Shown here piece by piece: positions 57,436 through 64,000 of a DNA stretch of 64,000 nucleotides. Source of the stretch: Deuterostichococcus epilithicus (taxonomy: Eukaryota; Chlorophyta; Trebouxiophyceae; Prasiolales; Stichococcaceae); the NCBI GenBank assembly GCA_033439295.1, contig JAVTLE010000015.1, positions 2,170,001-2,234,000 on the forward strand, written 5' to 3'. Position 1 is the stretch's first letter, and each line of letters starts with the position of its first letter. The notes beneath the pieces are model-generated. The model did not search any database, was not told the DNA's origin, and worked only from the letters and a program-made list of their open reading frames with translations. The translations under genes and the position numbers were made by a program.

Positions 57436-58387
57436 GCCCGTCAGCGTCCGTGGTCAACGTTTGCGTGCCCGATTGGCACCGAACTGCCTGGCTAGGACTT
57501 GTATCAGGCTCGGCTGCACAACGCGATCCGCCTCTGGCCCTCTGGGTGAAGCTCAGTCCGGATTGTGAGGAATCGCAAGTGAAGAAGCAGGACAGTACAG
57601 CGGTGAGAAATACGTGCGTATCCTATGAAAGATCTCTTCCACAATCCAGTTGAAGATCGTTTCCCGCTGCTTTTTGTCAGCCTCGACTTTCAGCACCAGA
57701 ATTTCAGCGCTGTACATTGACGATGCGCGGCTGCGTGTAGAGCCCTCGTTACTGCTGGGAGCTCAGCATCCGCGACCAGCACCGAAGTCGCACATTCGGA
57801 GCGACGTCAGGTAGTAGTGCGTATCTTTGTACCGTGCATCATGACGTATGGTGTGATCCTGCGTACTACCAGCTCTACTTGGCGATAGGTTGTATAAAGA
57901 GCACAGCTGGTGAGGTTGATATTCCATGTTTCGAGTGGGTGTGCCGCTCTCGGGTTGAGGCTTCGACTCCTTTGAGGTGCCTATTTCGATGTTGATGGTG
58001 TGTTCCCGTTGCCGTCGCTCTGCGCTAGCTCGGCAGCCTCGTGTAAATTTCAGCGCAGAACCTACATTTGTGTGAACCTACCTTTTCAGTCCCCTCTCAA
58101 ATAATAGCGCCTCACCAGCATGCCCTCAGACCACCTCACAATGCCAAAATAAGAATCAGCACCATTGCAGATCACACACCAACTACCTAGTGCAAGACTT
58201 CCAACCAAATGCTTCCCGTTTTAGAACAGCTCGTGAGACCTCGATGGGTCCTCCAAGCAGCAGCCTGGCCAGTTTCGCAATGTGGCCTGTGCTCGCGCTG
58301 CTTAATTCAACGTGCCAGTCATGCAGCACGGACAATAGGTTATGTTTGATCATGGCCGTGCTGACTGGCTCATGGCGCTGTTGATTT
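57436..58387. other. Intergenic region, lower GC
   Basis: No supported gene. Presumably the 5' region of the membrane-protein gene and 3' UTR of the BBX gene. Confidence 0.45.
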
Positions 58388-60996
58388 TCAGGCTATGCGC
58401 GGCCTCTTGAGCGATGGCACCTCTGGCACAATGCTATCCCTGCCGCCGCGTGCTGGCCCAATACCCCCCGCCTTGGGCTGCGCCGCCGGTGCTGAGGATG
58501 GCACCGCGCTTGTCACCAGGGTCGGGTCCCGCACTGACACCACCGGGTCGTCGAATATGGAGCTGCAGGCAAGACAGCACTGGTGTCGGCATCCTCGACT
58601 GACATGCACACGCAAAGCCTGTCGGACTCCCATAGTTGGACATCTGCACAAGGCACTGAAGCTGCGGCCTGAAGTTGGGGCAGCGCCATTATCTTCGGCA
58701 ATTCGAAGCAGGAACGGCAGGCCCTGCGGCCCGCATGACACACAGTGCACGGCATGGGTGCACGACCAGGAGCTGAGGCAGGTGCGAGCACAGTGTATAA
58801 ATGAAGGCCTCACCCGTCGGCCGGCTGCGAGGCGCCACCGCCGCCGCCAAACCAGTCGCCGGCGGCGTCGTCGGGCAAGAAGCCGAGATCGGGCACCTCC
58901 AGGAAGCGGCTCCAGTCGTCCAAGTCGCCCAGCCCTGCATCGCCCCATGCCGCATCCACGTCCTGTGTGTGTGATGACGATGTTCAGACCCTTCCAGGTT
59001 GGACACCTCCAGGAGGCGGTTCCAGTCGTCCAGGTCCTCGAGCCCCGCGCTACACTGCGCCCAGGTGCCATGGGCGTGTTGCAGATCATCATCTGAATGA
59101 GGCACAACCGGCAGACCGAGGCCTCAGAAGTTAGCTGCCTGTTAGTCGCTGAACCTACCATTAGTCACCATTCCTCTCGCACATTTCTTCGCCCTCCTGC
59201 TGCTGGGCCGTGACGGCCATGGACGTCCGGCATGTCCTGAACCCGGACAAGACAAGACTGGGGTGACCTGCACCTTGGCGCTGTAGTTGGGCGGTAGCGA
59301 CGGCATGCCCAGCAGGTCTGCTGCCAGCGTGACACTGGTGCTCCGCTCAGCGGGTCCGGCAGAGGCACCACCGGCTTCCCTGCTGGCGCCTGCACCGCTG
59401 CCGCCGCTGCTGAATGCGCCGCTGCCGATGCCGCAGCCCAAACCTGCCTGGGCGCCGGCTGCATCCGGCTGGCTCGCCTGAGGACGGCACACACGCAGGG
59501 CGGTTTGAGGTGCTTGCTTCCTGCCATCTTCAGCACCCCAACTTAAAACCGACCAGCAGTCGCGGCATGCACCAGATTTCAAAACTTGAAAGTCCCGAAT
59601 GTAGGAAGCCGCGCCTGGAGCGGCACGGGCGCGTCGGCGGAGGGCGCTCCCATCAGCATCGCCCCCGTCGGCAGGCGCGGCATGTTCAGCAGCTCGCCGC
59701 TGCTGCTGGAAGGCTGTATCCTCGGCATGGCTGAGGCTCCGCTGCGCTGCATGTTGGTCGTCGTCTCCGCTGCATATACATGGGTCCAGGGGTTTGAGAC
59801 AGCTTTCAAAGGGTAGCGGTGACCGTGATGCTCCTGTCATGTGAGTCAAGGCCAGCAAAGGCAAGAAGCTGCTGAGACGCAAGAGGCTTTCTTGTCAGAT
59901 ACCTCTCCGAAGCCTGCCAGCCTGACATGCTGCAACTCACCGCGCCCGCCAGGGGCTTACCTGCCGAGCTGGCGCCTGAGCTTGAAGGCTCCGGCAGGCC
60001 ATGCAGCCCCGCCGCAACGTTTGACAGGATGTACCGGTGGTGCGTCTTGGTGAACTCGTTGGCAGTGTGGATCATCAGGTCGCAGCGCCGGCAGATAAGG
60101 GCGCGGTCCTCTGAGCAAAACATGACTGCTGGGTGCTCCTGCGCCAGCAGCGGCAGCAAGAGTTTCACGGGTGGCTCGCCCACGGCGATCTGCTCTGCCA
60201 TCTGTGCTGCAGGCCGGCGGCGGCCGTGAAGCCGCAAGCAGCTGGCGCCCAGCGCCGGAAAGATGCACAGACACGCGAGTTGCCGCTGCAACCGGCAACA
60301 TGAAGCTGTTGCAGCGCCGCCACGACTCTTGAGAGGGCGCATGGTCAACTAAGTGGTACATAGCTTAGCTTCAAGCTGCCAGGTCTGAGTTGCATCACAG
60401 CTGTACCTGGCAGATGTCGCACTGGGTAGGCTCGTTCAGCGGCGTCAGCGCGACGCGCTCGTGCTTTTGCCCCGCCTGCTTGGCGGCGTGCATCCTGCAA
60501 GACACACCCCGAGAGGTATATGAAGACTAGAAAACGGATGCAGGCGCACTCCGCGTTGAGAGCTGATCGGTTTCAAAGGTCGCGGTTGGCCAGGTTCCGG
60601 TCAGCAGCCAGGCCTTGCGATCCAACGGCATGAGCCACCGCTACATGGGACGAACATCTCGAGTCTATCGACAGAACATGAGGTTGCGACGCTGATACGC
60701 ACAGCGCATGCGGGAGCCACCCGACCAGGTACAGGCGGAAGCAATGCCGCGACTCGCTGCTGTTAAGCATGCGTCCTGGCCTCTGGCTGGCGCTCAGCTT
60801 TGCAGGTTGGTGACCACTAGACTGACTGCAAAGGCAGCTGCGATTGCGGATGATCTGATCGACCCTTCAACAAACGGGCACACCGACGACAAAGGCCAGC
60901 TCACCTGCTGTCGCAGGCGCGGCACAGCGACGCCTTGTCCGCGAAACAGTGCAACGTGGCGGGCTCGATGTGACATGCATCGCAGGTAAAGCCCAT
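58388..60996 (-). CDS. Double B-box zinc-finger transcriptional regulator (BBX family)
   Basis: Seven exons join in phase to 346 aa: 60905-60996, 60407-60494, 59961-60138, 59615-59769, 59274-59477, 58814-58962, 58388-58562. The protein begins MGFTCDACHIEPATLHCFAD with B-box 1 (ending MHAAKQAGQKHERV). B-box 2 follows (CDICQEHPAVMFCSEDRALI and CRRCDLMIHTANEFTKTHHR). Two adjacent N-terminal B-boxes are typical of plant BBX proteins that act in light and circadian signalling. No CCT domain follows; the C-terminus is acidic (LGDLDDWSRFLEVPDLGFLP) and ends with VPEVPSLKRPRIA, whose KRPR could be a nuclear signal. Intron 4 is GC-AG (CAG|GCGCGG...CAG|GCGAGC). The intron before exon 6 has an echo of that exon. 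Confidence 0.92.
59001..59072 (-). repeat. Echo of BBX exon 6
   Basis: Minus-strand AWAQCSAGLEDLDDWNRLLEV here against AWGDAGLGDLDDWSRFLEV in exon 6 (58895-58956). About 105 bp upstream in the same intron; the DNA is near-identical over GGCACCTCCAGGA-GCGG-TCCAGTCGTCCA. Confidence 0.85.
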
Positions 60997-61592
60997 GGCG
61001 CCGCCCGCTACAGCAGTACGCTGGTGGTGCGTGGGGCTCGCCTCGCCTGCCCCGCCCCACTCACTGCTGACCAGTAAGTCGCCGGGAAGCGCGCGTTAGA
61101 GCGTCGATCGGCAAGGACTTTGCTTACAAGCCTGCCGAGGCTGGCAGGGGGGTCCTTACAAAGCTTGCGGCCGTTCTGAGCCGAAAACTTTGCGCTGAAG
61201 CGAAAGCGAAACTGTGTGGCTCACGACGCAGTCTGTTCACAGAAAGCGAGATCTTCCCGCCGCCCAAAACTTTGTGTCTCCAGATTTGAGTACAGGTTGT
61301 CTCGCTCTAGACCAACTGTCAGAATGGTGGCTGAAAGTAGCGCCGAACATCAGCTGTCGTATTGCAGTGGCACGGTGCACAGATGGAGAGAAATTAGGCT
61401 GCTGAGGCTTGCGACTGCGAGATACATCCCCCGTTTTGGCGGGCCAACGACGGTCGTCTATACGGGCTTCACATTCAGTCTTGTTTTCAGCCAAACTATG
61501 CCAAAGCCTGCGTGCGGGAAGTCTCCAGCACGGCAGATCAGCCCTCTTGCCTCTGCCGCGGTGCCGCTGCGCGCAAACGGAGCGCCGCTCGA
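60997..61592. other. Intergenic region between CCT2 3' end and BBX start
   Basis: No supported gene; presumed BBX promoter and CCT2 3' UTR. Confidence 0.45.
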
Positions 61593-64000
61593 TCACCTTA
61601 AAATCGCTGCCACATGCTGCCATGCACAGACGCTGCAAAATGTGCAACACAGTGCACGATGCACCATGCCACACAATGCTCCAGATCTGAGACACGCAAA
61701 ATGCTGCTGCGCACCCTTGATGATCTCGTCCACTCTGAGCACCATCTCCGCCGCCTCTGTGGCCGAAAGCAGCACCGCCTGCTTGACCTGTGGCGGCATT
61801 GTTGATGAAACTTTAGCGCAGGCTGCAGGGCAATATGTTCTGCTGCAAGTTTCCACTACGCGCCATCAGGTCGTCCAGGGCCACCGTGCAGATGGTGGGC
61901 GTGCACGACCTCGCAGCGGCCCAACCCCCTCGGCGCCCTCCCTCCGCGCCTTCAAGGAGACTCCGCTGCCACATGTCCAGATGTCCATACTGGACCCCTG
62001 TCCAGCCCAGGACAACTCACGGGTTTCGAGATTCGACACCCACCTTGAAAGCCTCGAAGATGCCGAGCTGGGACATGTCACCCATGCGGCCGGCGAGCAC
62101 GTCGACGCCGGCGCGGCTGTCGCCGCCCTCTGCGTGCGCCGCCCGCAGCTGCGACACCAGCTCCGCTGAGTCCAGGCCTGCAGGCAATATGCTCAGGATC
62201 AATCAAGGAGGCAACAAGGCAATAATCTTGCAGGTGTTGCAACCACGCATGTCAGTGCATGCTATTGAGCAGGAAACCCCTGGTTACCTCCTTACAGAGC
62301 TCACTGCTGCCGCAATCCTGCACATTGGCGCGCCAGACAGCAAGGCAGGTGGTGCCGCCTGCGCCAGCCGTGCAGTGGCCTCCCTTGGCATACGGCACGT
62401 GGTAGCGGCCTGCTGCTTGCTGCGGCCGGGAACGGGCTTCATGCCTTCGCCAGGCGTGAGCCAGGGACGGAGTGCAACCTGGTTACAACATTGCTCAGGC
62501 ACAGCAGCCACGTGCCTGCATTGTCGGAGATGATTGTGGGGATGGCGCGCAGCGCGCGAGCGAAGGCCTCCATCGCCAGGCTACGCTTGCCGGGCGTCCG
62601 CGCCGCCAGCTCGTCCACCACCTGCAGGCATGCGGCGGGCTCAGGGTTTCGGCTGCCTACTCAAGGGCAGGGGTCCGAGTTCCCGCCACCCGAGCACGAT
62701 AGGCATTGGCGCAGGCTGCGCCCTGCGCACACGCTGGCTCTTGCTGCCAGCCACAGCCCTGTGTAATCAACTGCAAAAATCAATGATCAACAGGACAGAC
62801 GCCTGCACATGCCAACTCGGCAGGGAGTGCCATGGCCCCTTTGGCCGCTGCGTGTGTGCCACTGTCTTTGAGGCGCTGCCACCAGGAACGGCTTGTGAAC
62901 CAGCCGCCACACAGTGATGAGTGGCAGCGGGAAGGGACGGCGCGCGCCTTAGCCATCTGCATCTCAGGCCAGCCGCCGCCGTACAGCACGCGCGAGTCGG
63001 CGGTCGCGGCACTCAGCACGCACAGCGCGTCATGCAGTGACCGCTCTGCCTCGTCCAGCACGTGCGAGCCTGCGGGCACATCGGCATTCACCAAGGTTGG
63101 CCTTGGCTGCAGGGTTCGGGTACCAGCTTCCCGTTCTGTGCCAGCTCCCTGCAGCCGAGCGTGCTGAGAGGCAGGGCGCGGCGCGGCGATGCCACAACAT
63201 TTGCCGACGGCTGCTGCAGAACACAATGCGGTGCAGCTTGGCAGGTGGGCTCCGATGCATGGCAGCAGTGCAGCGCGACGGTGGCCAGGTCTGCACAAGA
63301 CTGCATGCGCTGGCGGCAGTGCCGGTCAGCGTTTCTCATGGGGTTGCATGGCGAAGTCACGCACTGGCGCCGCGCAGCACGATGGTGCAGGCCTCCGCCT
63401 TGGCGACGCCGGAGAAGTGGATGAGGCGGTCCTCGCCGATCATGATCTCCTCGATCAGCTTGCAGTGGCCCAGCTTGGTCGCCTCTGGGTGGTCGAAGGT
63501 GCTCGCGATGTCACCGCCTGCAGGGTTTATGACTCCAGCATGATGATCACAATCGGCGCGACAACATGGTCTCGATCGGCTTGCAGTGCGCCAGTGCGGC
63601 CACCTCCAGGAGGTCACAGGTGCTGGCGATGACGCCGCCTGCGGGGTGAGCACATTGGAAGGAACAGCCGTATGTCCGTAGCGTGTCTCAATCAGCTTGC
63701 AGTGCCCGAGCTCGGTCGCCTTCAGGTGGTCAAATGTGCCGGCGATACCATCGCTTACGGCAGCACATTGGCATGAGCACTTTGGGCGCAACAGCGGGAC
63801 TACACAAGTGAGATGGCGGTGTTGAGGCGCATCATTGCCGGGTGCTGCTGGCGAGCAGACGCGCACCGGTAACTAGGGCTGGTCTGCCACAGTGCAGAGA
63901 AACATGTGAGGAAAGTGCCAGAATGTCGAAAGTACAGACTGGTGCAAAACCAAGCAGGCGCGCACCGGTGACCAGGGCGAGGCGCTCGATGCCGTCAAAG
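61593..64000 (-). CDS. CCT2: T-complex protein 1 subunit beta, C-terminal part (cut by window end)
   Basis: Exons 63966-64000 (partial), 63365-63517, 62948-63069, 62516-62621, 62044-62177, 61715-61787 and a short last exon ending 61593 join in phase. Blocks match CCT-beta in order: [149 protein letters not shown]. It is one of eight subunits of the cytosolic chaperonin that folds actin and tubulin. The N-terminal half (ATP site) lies beyond the window. The last exon (giving IIKAILR) is weakly supported. The introns after exons 3 and 4 in this list use GC donors. Confidence 0.93.
63570..63760 (-). repeat. Two echoes of the CCT2 exon 63365-63517
   Basis: Copies at 63570-63646 and 63687-63760 align with 63449-63523 along their length, sharing ATC-GCTTGCAGTG and GGTCA/GGTCG ... 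GCGAT. On the minus strand they read [22 protein letters not shown] and [22 protein letters not shown] against [22 protein letters not shown] in the exon. Confidence 0.9.

Noticed and set aside
63449-63760. Three spaced similar blocks resembling a repeat array
   Set aside because: Spacing and identity do not fit CRISPR. The blocks encode the CCT2 peptide and are exon echoes in a eukaryotic gene.

Overview
The window looks like nuclear DNA of a green alga (Viridiplantae, Chlorophyta; finer placement not possible by eye). It is GC-rich. Nearly every gene is split into short exons with readable AG/GT borders. It carries plant-lineage families (double B-box BBX regulator, chloroplast-type ketoacyl-ACP synthase, SnRK2 kinase N-lobe, Pro/Ser-rich wall-type protein) beside core eukaryotic genes (COG7, DPH1, GH47 mannosidase, ADAT3, CCT2). 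There is one short interstitial plant-type telomere motif (TTTAGGG). No prokaryotic operon, CRISPR array, rRNA or tRNA was seen.

Layout: 1-1871 (-) SPOUT methyltransferase, cut by the window edge; 2477-8516 (+) COG7; 8807-10191 (-) F-box protein; 11342-14108 (+) secreted Pro-rich protein; 15882-17247 (-) truncated SnRK2-like kinase; 17937-21784 (-) TPR/beta-helix protein; 22477-26255 (-) membrane-anchored LRR kinase with a bacterial-style catalytic loop; 26698-31455 (+) DPH1; 31933-38842 (-) GH47 alpha-mannosidase; about 39950-44508 (+) 3-ketoacyl-ACP synthase; 45459-45579 (-) lone CFAP57-like exon; 46260-49192 (+) ADAT3; two small unknown minus-strand genes (49344-49676, 50057-50423); 51459-51981 hAT-type MITE; 52307-55247 (+) transmembrane RING protein; about 56250-57435 (-) unknown membrane protein; 58388-60996 (-) BBX regulator; 61593-64000 (-) CCT2, cut by the window edge. 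Several neighbours are head-to-head (SPOUT/COG7, LRR kinase/DPH1, GH47/KAS) and probably share promoter regions. The genes do not form a pathway. COG7 and GH47 both serve the Golgi, DPH1 and ADAT3 the translation machinery, and KAS plastid fatty-acid synthesis.

The most unusual property is in the introns. In gene after gene the intron contains one to four decayed copies ('echoes') of the edge of the neighbouring exon, splice-site AG included. Intron starts often resemble the start of the following exon, exon starts are unusually often AG|GT or AG|GC, and at least six well-supported introns are GC-AG, most with AG|GC at both ends. Together this looks like ongoing intron birth and growth by tandem duplication of exon segments containing a proto-splice site.
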